Shown: piece after piece, positions 1-7,634 of the stretch
How the letters are laid out: every line of letters begins with the position of its first letter
Position numbering within the stretch: position 1 is the stretch's first letter
Assembly: GCA_963823045.1 (NCBI GenBank)
Contig: CAWGKA010000010.1
Span: 1 to 62,877, forward strand
Reading direction: 5' to 3'
Length of the DNA: 62,877 nucleotides
DNA from: JADLGL01 sp963823045
Lineage (GTDB): Bacteria; Pseudomonadota; Alphaproteobacteria; Rhizobiales; Kaistiaceae
Program-made: the position numbers and the translations under genes
The notes under the pieces: generated by a model
What the model saw: the letters and a program-made list of their open reading frames with translations, nothing else
Told to the model about the DNA's origin: nothing
Database searches by the model: none

Positions 1-141
1 GAGGGAGTTGTTCTTAACCCTCCCCTAGACGGGGAGGGTCGGTGCGTAGCGCCGGGGAGGGGTGAGCCTTCCGCGGAGGACAGGTCACCCCCACCCGATC
101 GGCTGCGCCGATCGACCTCCCCCGTCGAGGGGGAGGTCGAC
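1..141. repeat. Palindromic intergenic repeat element (REP-like), three hairpins
   Basis: Three inverted repeats follow one another. Positions 17-25 pair with 31-39 (9 bp, loop TAGAC), 97-103 pair with 107-113 (7 bp, loop TGC), and 114-123 pair with 129-138 (10 bp, loop GTCGA). GGGGAGG and CCTCCCC words recur between them. This style of C-rich/G-rich palindromic repeat is common between genes in Hyphomicrobiales and Sphingomonadales genomes. It abuts the dnaE2 remnant with no space for the missing 5' part of that gene. No other copy is seen in this window. Confidence 0.7.
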
Positions 142-1105
142 ATGATGCTGGCTCGCTCGCGTATCCAAAAGGCGCATGTGTCGATGCGAGAAGACATTCG
201 CGCGACGCATGCCGTCCGGCTCGGCTTCCGCCAGATCAAGAGCTTCGCAGAGGCTGATGCCGAACGCATCGTGGCCGATGCGCGGCCAGGGCTACGATTC
301 GGTCCGGGATCTGTGGCTGCGCACCGGCCTGACGCGCGGGGCGATCGAGCGGCTTGCCGATGCCGACGCGTTCTCCATCGGCCTCGACCGGCGGGCGGCA
401 TTATGGGCGGCGCGCGCGCTCGATGCCGGCGCGGCGCGCGAGCGGCTGCCGCTGTTCGACCGACCCGAACTTGCCGGCGCGCGCGAGCATGAGCCGGATT
501 TCGGCCTGCCGCCGATGCCGCTCGGCGAGCATGTCGTCAACGACTACCGCTTCCTCAGCCTGTCGCTGAAGGCGCATCCGGTGTCGTTCCTGCGCCGGAA
601 GATCACCGCGCTTGGCGTCATCCGCAACGAGCAGCTTGCGGAAATTGCCTCAGGACGGAGGGTCCAAGTCTCCGGCCTCGTCCTCGTGCGGCAGCGGCCA
701 GGCTCGGCAAGCGGCGTCATCTTCATGACGATCGAGGACGAAACGGGCGTCGCCAATATCGTCGTCTGGCCGAAGACCTTCGAGACCTATCGGCCCGTCG
801 TCCTCGGCAGCCGCTTCATCACCGTCACCGGCAAGATCCAGAATGAGAGCGGCGTCATCCATGTCGTTGCCGACCGAATGGAGGATCGGACGGCGATGCT
901 GGCGACACTGACGGAGGATGGCGCCGATCTCGAATCGCTTGCCCGCGCCGACGAGGTGAAGAAGCCCGGCCGCGACGTCAGGGGCGAACGCGGCGCCCGA
1001 GGGGCGCCGTTCAGGCATCCACGCAATGAGCCGATCCCGGCCGATATGGCAGCGCTGATCGAAGAAACCCGATCAGTGCTGCCGAAGGGGCGGAATTTCC
1101 ACTAG
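142..1105 (+). pseudogene. dnaE2: Error-prone DNA polymerase DnaE2 (ImuC), C-terminal remnant, frameshifted
   Basis: The encoded protein matches the C-terminal third of the SOS-inducible alpha-subunit-like polymerase DnaE2, which is normally about 1,050-1,100 residues. The recognisable part starts with HAVRLGFRQIKSF, continues with GYDSVRDLWLRTGL and PLGEHVVNDYRFLSLSLKAHP, and ends with an OB-fold (VSGLVLVRQRPGSASGVIF, then VIHVVADRMED). The reading frame changes near 282-286, from frame 1 to frame 2, so HAVRLGF and GYDSVRD lie in different frames. The polymerase PHP and palm domains are absent. The bases just upstream are a palindromic repeat, not coding sequence. Truncation plus frameshift makes an active polymerase very unlikely. 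The remnant could also be a piece left by a rearrangement, with imuA/imuB no longer adjacent. Confidence 0.85.
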
Positions 1106-1120
1106 CCGGAGAAGCCCCGA

Positions 1121-1519
1121 CTACATCTCCGCCAGCGAGATGATGTTGCCGTCCGGATCGGTGAACCACGCGGCCTTGCCGTTGCCGTCGGGCATTGTGA
1201 CGACGTGGTTCACCGTCTTCAGGCCGGGCAAGTCATAATCCTCAAACTTCACGCCCCGGCCTTCGAGATCGGTGATCTGGCTGTGCAGATCATCGACCAG
1301 GAACGACAGAACCGTCGCGGCACTCGGCTGGTGGTTGGGGCGCTGATAGACCAAGATCATCGACCCGTTGCCGGCCTCGAAGGCAACAGTCTCCGAGTCT
1401 ATCTCCTGGGCAACTTTCAGACCGAGCGTGTCCCTGTAGAATGCCCGCCCGGCGCCGATGTCTCGAACGGCGATTGTTCCTGCGCATTGCGATGAACCAA
1501 GCATCGTTTTGCCTCCCAT
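1121..1519 (-). CDS. VOC family (glyoxalase/bleomycin-resistance-like) protein
   Basis: A 132-residue single-domain protein. IAVRDIGAGRAFYRDTLGL near the N-terminus and AAWFTDPDGNIISLAE at the C-terminus are the two hallmark segments of the vicinal oxygen chelate fold, in which a metal is held by His/Glu side chains from paired beta-alpha-beta-beta-beta units. Substrate cannot be told; relatives include glyoxalase I, dioxygenases and antibiotic-binding proteins. A second ATG five codons in (at 1504) could be the true start. It lies at the distal end of the minus-strand group with tfoX-like, EVE, gpsA and tsaD genes and is probably a small stress or detoxification protein. Confidence 0.85.
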   Translation of the reverse strand: MGGKTMLGSSQCAGTIAVRDIGAGRAFYRDTLGLKVAQEIDSETVAFEAGNGSMILVYQRPNHQPSAATVLSFLVDDLHSQITDLEGRGVKFEDYDLPGLKTVNHVVTMPDGNGKAAWFTDPDGNIISLAEM

Positions 1520-1604
1520 TTGTTATCCGCGGCAGGCTATCACGCCGAAGATGCAACCAGAAGCTTATGCTCGGTTGTAGAAAAATGCCCCGTCAGGCAT
1601 GCGG

Positions 1605-1932
1605 CTATTTCGGCGGCAGGGTCGCAACGAAGGCCTTGGCGACGTCAAGCATGCGGTCGAGGCCGTAATTGATCGCTTCGTCCGAACTCGACCCACAGGA
1701 AGCCGGCGGAACGCCGCCCACCCATTTCCATCGGCGATGCGCCGGGCCAGGCGAGCGCTTCGTCGAAGCGCTCCTTGCCGACGCGAAAGAGAAACCGGTC
1801 GCCATTGACGCCGCAGACCATGTTGCCGTTGAGCATCCAGCAGAGGCCGCCGAACATCTTCTTTTCATCGACGCCGGCCTCGTCGCGCAGCCTGTCCCTG
1901 ATCAGATCGGCAAGGTGCTCTTCGTACGCCAA
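1605..1932 (-). CDS. TfoX N-terminal domain protein, apparent frameshift
   Basis: The protein reads MAYEEHLADLIRDRL, then KKMFGGLCWMLNGNMVCGV and FRVGKERFDEAL, the signature of the TfoX_N family of small proteins named after the competence regulator's N-terminal half. The reading frame breaks at about 1683-1689: GFLWVE continues as DEAINYGLDRMLDVAKAF only after removing one T from the minus-strand word GAGTTCG. The repaired product is about 108 residues, normal for the stand-alone family. It may be a sequencing indel, since the sequence on both sides is well conserved. It lies 7 bp downstream of the EVE gene on the same strand. Function of stand-alone TfoX_N proteins is not established. Confidence 0.8.
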
Positions 1933-1939
1933 TGCGGAC

Positions 1940-2353
1940 CTATGCCTTTGCCCCGGCCGTCTTCATCACCCGCTTCCATTCGGCTTCAGTGACGGGCTGG
2001 ACGGAGAGACGTGAGTTATTGACCAGGACCATGCCCTTGAGAGCCGGATCGGCCTTGATGTCGGCGAGCGACACCGGCTTCGGCAGCGGCTCGACGGCAG
2101 CGATGTCGACGCATTCCCACGCGGTGTCGGTGGAATTGGGGTGTGCTTCGGCCGTGACCTCGACAATACCGACCACGGCCTTGTCGTCGCCGGAGTGATA
2201 GAAGAAGCCACGGTCGCCCTTCTTCATCGCGCGCATATTGTTGCGCGCCTGGAAGTTGCGGACGCCGTCCCATTCCTGCCCCTTTTTGCCGCACTTTGCC
2301 TGATCGTCCCACGACCAGGTTCCAGGCTCGGACTTGAACAGCCAATAGGCCAT
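1940..2353 (-). CDS. EVE domain-containing protein
   Basis: A 137-residue protein that is essentially one EVE domain (PUA-like fold). MAYWLFKSEPGTWSWDD at the N-terminus, WDGVRNFQARNNMRAMKKGD and FFYHSGDDKAVVGIVEV are the defining blocks. Eukaryotic relatives such as THYN1, and bacterial EVE proteins, bind modified bases in nucleic acids, which suggests but does not prove such a role here. The gene sits downstream of tsaD and gpsA on the same strand, an arrangement I associate with Hyphomicrobiales genomes. Length is typical for the family. Confidence 0.9.
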   Translation of the reverse strand: MAYWLFKSEPGTWSWDDQAKCGKKGQEWDGVRNFQARNNMRAMKKGDRGFFYHSGDDKAVVGIVEVTAEAHPNSTDTAWECVDIAAVEPLPKPVSLADIKADPALKGMVLVNNSRLSVQPVTEAEWKRVMKTAGAKA

Positions 2354-2408
2354 CGGGCGTCTCCTCTTCTGGCGGAAAAGTAGCGGCCTGCCTTGTTCGC
2401 GTCGAGCC

Positions 2409-3383
2409 TCAGTCGGCCTCGGCGCGAAGCGGTCGGCTCATCAGCGCATCCACGGCGGCATCCACCGACAGGGTGCCGGCAAGGACCGCGGCGACGGCGT
2501 CGGTGACCGGCATGGAGATGCCACGCTCGGCGGCCAGCTTCTGTGCGATCTGCGCGGTCGGTACGCCCTCGGCGAGAAGCTGCGGGACGGGCCTGCCTTC
2601 ACCGAGCGCCAGGCCGACGCTGAAGTTGCGCGACTGCGCCGACGCGCAGGTGAGGATGACGTCGCCCAGGCCGGAGAGGCCCATCAACGTTTCCGAGCGC
2701 GCGCCGAAGGCTTCGGCAAAACGGCGCATCTCGGCAAAGCCGCGGGCGATGAGCCCGGCGCTGGCGCTGGCACCGAGGCCCTTGCCGGCAACGATGCCGG
2801 CACTGATCGCGAGCACGTTCTTCATTGCGCCGCCGAGTTCGACGCCGATGATGTCTGTTTCAGCGTAGGGGCGGAAGGCGGGACCGCCCAGCGCGCGGCA
2901 GATGTCGAGCGCCAGTGCCTCATCGGCCGCGGCGATGGTGACGGCCGTCGGCAGGTTCTTGGCGACGTCGGCGGCGAAGCTCGGACCGGACAACACGGCG
3001 ACGGCGGCCTTGGGCAGGGTTTCTGCCAGCACCTCGGACAAGCGCTTGCCGGTTTCGCGCTCGATGCCCTTGGCGGCGATGACGACTGGCTGCCCGTCGC
3101 GGATGTGGGGCGCGAGTTCTGCAGCGGCCGTGCGCAGGGCCTGCGCGGGCACCGCGGCAATGATGATATCGCACGCGGCAGCGTCGGTGATGGCCATCGA
3201 GGCCGAGATCGGCAATTGCTCGCCCGCCAGGAGCGGCGGTGAAGCGCCATATTGATTGATGGCGGTAACGATCCCTTCGTCGCGATCGAAGAGGGTGGTG
3301 GTCAGCCCGGCGCGGCCGGCGACCAACGCCAGCGCAGTTCCCCAAGCTCCGGCGCCGACGACGCCGACGGTCTCGATAGTCAT
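2409..3383 (-). CDS. gpsA: Glycerol-3-phosphate dehydrogenase [NAD(P)+]
   Basis: This cytosolic enzyme reduces dihydroxyacetone phosphate to sn-glycerol-3-phosphate for phospholipid synthesis. The 324-residue product opens with MTIETVGVVGAGAWGTALA, the Rossmann dinucleotide motif GxGxxG. It continues with AAKGIERET, VLSGPSFAADVA and VELGGAMKNVLAISAGI, which carries the catalytic lysine, and LGLSGLGDVILTC-type sequence of the C-terminal domain. I chose the ATG at 3383, because it gives the family N-terminus and forms an ATGA overlap of 4 bases with the tsaD stop, suggesting translational coupling. A longer in-frame upstream extension to 3533 has no family similarity. Confidence 0.95.
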   Translation of the reverse strand: MTIETVGVVGAGAWGTALALVAGRAGLTTTLFDRDEGIVTAINQYGASPPLLAGEQLPISASMAITDAAACDIIIAAVPAQALRTAAAELAPHIRDGQPVVIAAKGIERETGKRLSEVLAETLPKAAVAVLSGPSFAADVAKNLPTAVTIAAADEALALDICRALGGPAFRPYAETDIIGVELGGAMKNVLAISAGIVAGKGLGASASAGLIARGFAEMRRFAEAFGARSETLMGLSGLGDVILTCASAQSRNFSVGLALGEGRPVPQLLAEGVPTAQIAQKLAAERGISMPVTDAVAAVLAGTLSVDAAVDALMSRPLRAEAD

Positions 3384-4451
3384 GCCTTTGCCCCTTTTGC
3401 CCCGGCGCCGAACTTCGTTTGCTGCGCATCGAGCGGCCAGCGTGGCCGCGCGGCGAAATCCGGCGTGTCGCTCAGCCCTGCGGTCAGCCGCTCGATTCCG
3501 GTCCAAGCCACCATAGCGGCATTGTCGGTGCAAAGCGCCAGCGGCGGTGTGATCAGCGCAAAACCGCGCGCCGCGGTCAATTCGTTCAGTGCGGCTCGGA
3601 TCGCCTTGTTTGCGGCGACACCGCCGGCAACGACCAGCGTCGGCTGCGCTGGGCTCTCCTCACTGAGGAAACGATCCATCGCGTGCGTTGTCCGATCGGA
3701 AACGACGGCGGTGACGGACTGCTGGAAGGCTGACGCCAGGTCGGCGATGTCCTGGTCGGTTACGGGAGCGATGGCCTCCGCTTCGAGGCGGACGGCCGTC
3801 TTCAGGCCTGAAAATGAGAAATCGGCGCCGACGCGCCCCACCATTGGACGCGGCAAGGCGAAGCGTTCGGGATCGCCATTGGCGGCGGCCGCTTCCACCG
3901 CCGGGCCGCCGGGATAGGGAAGGCCAAGGAGCTTGGCGGTCTTGTCGAAGGCCTCGCCGAGGGCGTCGTCGATGGTGGTGCCGTAGCGGCGATAGTCGCC
4001 AAGGCCGGCGACCTTGACCAGCTGCGTGTGGCCCCCGGAGACGAGGAGGAGGAGGTAGGGGAATGCCAGGCCGTCCGTCAGCCGGGCGGTCAAGCGCATG
4101 CGCCTCGAGATGGTTCACCGCGACCAGCGGCTTGCCGGCCGCCAGCGCGATCGCCTTGCCCGTGGTGAGGCCGACGAGAAGCGCGCCGATGAGGCCCGGG
4201 CCGGCGGTGGCGGCGATGCCGTCGAGCTCGGCGAAGCCGAGCCCGGCCTTCTTCATCGCCGCGGCAATGGTGCTGTCGAGCGCTTCGACATGGGCCCTTG
4301 CGGCAATCTCGGGGACGACGCCGCCAAAGGCCGCATGATCGGGCTGGCTGAGGACGATCTGCGCCCGTATGTCGCCGGGACCGTTGCCCGAGCCCTCGAC
4401 CACAGCAGCCGCCGTTTCGTCGCAGCTGGTCTCGATTCCGAGGACGATCAT
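3380..4451 (-). CDS. tsaD: tRNA N6-threonylcarbamoyladenosine transferase TsaD, apparent frameshift
   Basis: TsaD, with TsaB and TsaE, attaches the threonylcarbamoyl group to A37 of ANN-decoding tRNAs. The start MIVLGIETSCDETAAAVVEG and the metal-binding H-x-x-x-H in VNHLEAHAL are clear in one frame. LTARLTDGLAFPYLLLLVSG and VAGGVAANKAIRAAL, typical of the second half, are in another. The switch is at about 4089-4094: deleting one base from the minus-strand run GCGCTTGACC restores ALTARL. The repaired product is about 356 residues, the usual size. TsaD is essential in most bacteria, so a sequence error is more likely than a real lesion. It is divergent from hemC and coupled to gpsA. Confidence 0.9.
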
Positions 4452-4546
4452 CCGGGTTTTCCCAAGCGCTTGGGCGCAGCGTTCATTGTTCACGGCGGAT
4501 GCACTAGAGTGCGCGCGCACCGCCCCTAGCACCGGGATCGACAGCC

Positions 4547-5476
4547 TTGCAAACTGCGCTTCTTCGTATTGGCACGCGCGGCAGCCCCTTAGCATTGGCG
4601 CAGGCGCGCGAAGTCGCCGCGCGCATCGCCGACGCTCATGGCTGGGAATGTGACGCCGTCGAGATCATGCCGATCGAGACGCGCGGCGATGCGATCCTCG
4701 ACCGCTCGCTGTCCGCGTTTGGCGGCAAGGGGCTTTTCACCATCGAGATCGAGGCGGCGCTCAAGGACGGCCGCGTCGATATCGCGGTGCATTCGGCCAA
4801 GGATCTGCCGACCGAGTTGCCGGAAGGACTGGCGATCCGCGCTACCCTGCCGCGCGAGGATGTGCGGGACGTCTTCCTTTCGCACAAGGCGACCGTGCTG
4901 GCCGAACTGCCTGAAGGCGCGGTTTTCGGCACGTCGTCGCTGCGGCGGAAGGCACTGGTGCTGCGCCTTCGGCCCGATCTCAAGGTCGTGGAATTTCGCG
5001 GCAATGTCGCCACGCGCCTCAAGAAGCTGGAGGACGGTGTCGCCGACGCGACGATGTTGGCCGCCGCCGGGCTGAAGCGGCTGGGCCTCAGCGACAAGGC
5101 GACCAGCGTCATCGAGGTCGGAGACTTTCTCCCTGCCGTCGGCCAGGGCGCGATCGCTATCGAAGCGCGGGCCGACGATGACCGCGTGGGCGAATGGCTG
5201 GCGCCGATCAACGATCCGGCGACCTTCAGCTGCCTCGCCGCGGAGCGCGCGTTTCTTGCCGCGCTGGATGGCTCCTGCCGCACGCCGATCGGCGGTTTGG
5301 CCGTGATCGATGGCGAGCGCATCGGCTTCGACGGTATCATCGTCACGCCCGACGGCACGCAGTTCCATCGCACCGAGCGATCGGGCGCGGTTGGTGATGC
5401 GGAAGCGCTCGGCCGCGATGCCGGTGAAGAACTGGCGCGGCGCGGCGGCCCGGATTTCTTCTCGCTCGGCGCATGA
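4547..5476 (+). CDS. hemC: Hydroxymethylbilane synthase (porphobilinogen deaminase)
   Basis: HemC joins four porphobilinogens into linear hydroxymethylbilane in haem synthesis. The 309-residue product begins LLRIGTRGSPLALAQA, has DVAVHSAKDLPTELPEG-type sequence (here DIAVHSAKDLPTEL), FRGNVATRLKKL and LDGSCRTPIGG, whose cysteine carries the dipyrromethane cofactor. The start is a TTG at 4547; no ATG or GTG gives a full N-terminus. It shares the 95-bp gap with divergent tsaD, which must hold both promoters. It overlaps hemD by ATGA, indicating coupled translation. Confidence 0.96.
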   Translation: MQTALLRIGTRGSPLALAQAREVAARIADAHGWECDAVEIMPIETRGDAILDRSLSAFGGKGLFTIEIEAALKDGRVDIAVHSAKDLPTELPEGLAIRATLPREDVRDVFLSHKATVLAELPEGAVFGTSSLRRKALVLRLRPDLKVVEFRGNVATRLKKLEDGVADATMLAAAGLKRLGLSDKATSVIEVGDFLPAVGQGAIAIEARADDDRVGEWLAPINDPATFSCLAAERAFLAALDGSCRTPIGGLAVIDGERIGFDGIIVTPDGTQFHRTERSGAVGDAEALGRDAGEELARRGGPDFFSLGA

Positions 5477-6186
5477 AGCTCCTCGTCACGCGGCCATTGC
5501 CCGACGCCGAGGAGACGGCCGGACGTCTGCGCGGCCTCGGCCATGAGGTGATGGTGCAGCCATTGCTGCGCACGCGGTTGCTGCCGCTCGCCGCGACGGT
5601 CGCCCCCGCGGCGCTCGCCGTCACCAGCCGCAACGGCGTTCGTGCCCTCGCCGCCTGGCCGGCGGCGGCGGTATGGCGCGACCTGCCCCTGTTCGCGGTC
5701 GGCGAGGCAACGGCGGCGGCAGCGCGCGGGGCTGGCTTCACGGATATCAGCTCTGCGGACGGCGATGGTGTGGCCCTAGCCGAGCTCATCATCGCGACGC
5801 GGAAACCGGGCGATGGCCGCATCCTCTATCCTGCCGCCGAGGATCGTTCGCCGATATTCGAGCAACGCCTCGGCGAGGCCGGCTTCGCGGTCGATGGCGT
5901 TGTCGCCTACCGCATGGCGGCCGCCGACGCTTTCGACCCGCCAATCGTCGAAGCGCTCGCGGCGGGCGAGCTGGACGGCGTTCTCCTCTACTCGCGGCGG
6001 AGCGCCGAGACATTCCTGGCGCTTGTCGATCAGGCTGGCCTTGGCGGAGCGTTAGCGCGGCTTCGCCTGTTCGTATTGTCGCCGAGAGTGGCCGATGCCT
6101 TTGCCAGCAGGGCCGTCGGCCGCATTGATGTCGCACCTGAACCCCGCGAAGATGCGCTGATTGGCTTGATTTCGGCGGCTCGTTAA
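5473..6186 (+). CDS. hemD: Uroporphyrinogen-III synthase
   Basis: HemD closes hydroxymethylbilane to uroporphyrinogen III with inversion of ring D. The 237-residue protein starts MKLLVTRPLPDAEETAGRLR and contains VTSRNGVRALA, FAVGEATAAAAR and VDGVVAYRM, in the order expected for this fast-diverging two-domain family. Identification is helped greatly by position: it overlaps hemC by 4 bases and is followed by the mitofilin gene, as in many alphaproteobacteria. Sequence conservation in HemD is low, so single catalytic residues are not assigned. Confidence 0.93.
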   Translation: MKLLVTRPLPDAEETAGRLRGLGHEVMVQPLLRTRLLPLAATVAPAALAVTSRNGVRALAAWPAAAVWRDLPLFAVGEATAAAARGAGFTDISSADGDGVALAELIIATRKPGDGRILYPAAEDRSPIFEQRLGEAGFAVDGVVAYRMAAADAFDPPIVEALAAGELDGVLLYSRRSAETFLALVDQAGLGGALARLRLFVLSPRVADAFASRAVGRIDVAPEPREDALIGLISAAR

Positions 6187-6253
6187 GGCCGTTGAAGAAA
6201 AATGTGCCCTAAACTGTCGGCAAGGCCGGCCCTATCTCAATTCAGGTGCAGTC

Positions 6254-7624
6254 ATGGCGGCGAATGAAGGTCAACCCAAACAGCCCAGCGGGCAGGCGCG
6301 GTCACGCCGCCGGCCCGTCACGATCGACCTGCCGGCCGATCGCGTGACGCCGCCTGACGAAGCGAAGGCGGAAGAGTTGGCGGCATCGCAGACCGGTGTG
6401 CCGGTTAGCGTCGCCGGCGAAGAACCGCCCACGCCCGAGCCGCCGCGAGGAACGGAAGGTACGGCCGGCGCCAGCACGCCACCGCCGCAGCCACCGCGCC
6501 AGCCGGCAGCCGATATCGGGCAGCCGCCGCCACGGTCGTCGAACGCCTTCGCCCTGATCACTTTCGCGGTGATCGGCGCGCTGGTCGTCCTGCTCGGCGG
6601 CTATCTCCTTATGTTCACCGATATCCTGCCGTCGCCTGGCCGCGACGCGGCGGACAATGCGCTTGCCGAAACGCAGCGGCTGGAAGACGAGATCGCGACC
6701 CTGCAGCAGCAGCTTGCGGCTGTGCCGACGACGGACCTGACGCCGCTTGCCGATCGCGTTGCGGCGCTGGAACAGGCGACCGCCGGCATCGCCGCGTTGC
6801 AGCAGCAGGTCGCCGACCTCGCCAATACCATGGCGGACAATCAGGCGGAGCAGTTGGCGATCGCCAATGATCTGGCGGAGCTCAATCGCGAAACGACGGC
6901 GGCCGCCGCGGCCGGCGGCGATCCTCAGGCAGCCGCTGAACTCGCCAATGAGATCAATGCCTTGTCTGCTCGCCTGACAGCACTGGAAGGTGCAGGTCCG
7001 TCCCAGCAGGTTCTGACCCTGCAGCAGGGCCTGCAGGAACTGCAGACCCAAGTCGCCGCGCTCACCGAGACGACGCAAACGCTCGCGGCCGGCGCCGCGG
7101 ACCAGAACCGCGCGGCCGATGCGGCTCGTGTCCTTGCCTACAACAATCTTCGCGCTATCGCCGCGGACGGCCAGCCTTTCGCCGCCGAGCTCGCCGTCCT
7201 CGCCGAACTCGGTGTGTCGACCGACGCTTTGGCCGGGCTTCAGGCCGATGCCGCCACCGGCGTTCCGGGCAAGGCGGTGCTAGCTGCGGCCTTCCCCGAC
7301 GTCGCCGACGCGATCTTGCAGGCGACGAACGAACCGGGTGCCGAGGCGGGCTTCTGGGCGCGCCTGGTGGCGAACGCTCAGAACATCGTCACGGTTCGGC
7401 CGAACGTGCCAATCGAAGGCGACACGCCAACAGCAATCGTCTCGCGCATGCAGGCGGCGCTCGACGCCGGCAATCTTGCCGCCGCGCTCACCGAACGCGC
7501 GACCCTGTCGCAGGCGGGGATAGACGCCTCGGCCGATTGGGCCGTTGACGTTCAGCGACGCATCGATCTCGATACGGCGCTTGCCGGCCTTGCCGGCGCG
7601 CTTCAGCCGCAGCAAGCGGAATGA
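6254..7624 (+). CDS. Mitofilin (Mic60) family inner-membrane protein
   Basis: A 456-residue protein with the layout of alphaproteobacterial Mic60 homologues: a disordered, proline-rich N-terminus (about 1-96), one transmembrane helix (about 98-120, FALITFAVIGALVVLLGGYL), a long Gln/Ala-rich coiled coil (about 135-290) and a C-terminal mitofilin region (about 295-450) with YNNLRAIAADGQPFAAELA. In mitochondria Mic60 shapes cristae junctions; alphaproteobacterial homologues are linked to intracytoplasmic membrane shaping and bind outer-membrane partners. Position between hemD and hemY is the conserved alphaproteobacterial context. Function here is inferred from the family. Confidence 0.9.
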   Translation: MAANEGQPKQPSGQARSRRRPVTIDLPADRVTPPDEAKAEELAASQTGVPVSVAGEEPPTPEPPRGTEGTAGASTPPPQPPRQPAADIGQPPPRSSNAFALITFAVIGALVVLLGGYLLMFTDILPSPGRDAADNALAETQRLEDEIATLQQQLAAVPTTDLTPLADRVAALEQATAGIAALQQQVADLANTMADNQAEQLAIANDLAELNRETTAAAAAGGDPQAAAELANEINALSARLTALEGAGPSQQVLTLQQGLQELQTQVAALTETTQTLAAGAADQNRAADAARVLAYNNLRAIAADGQPFAAELAVLAELGVSTDALAGLQADAATGVPGKAVLAAAFPDVADAILQATNEPGAEAGFWARLVANAQNIVTVRPNVPIEGDTPTAIVSRMQAALDAGNLAAALTERATLSQAGIDASADWAVDVQRRIDLDTALAGLAGALQPQQAE

Positions 7625-7634
7625 TCGGGGCCTC

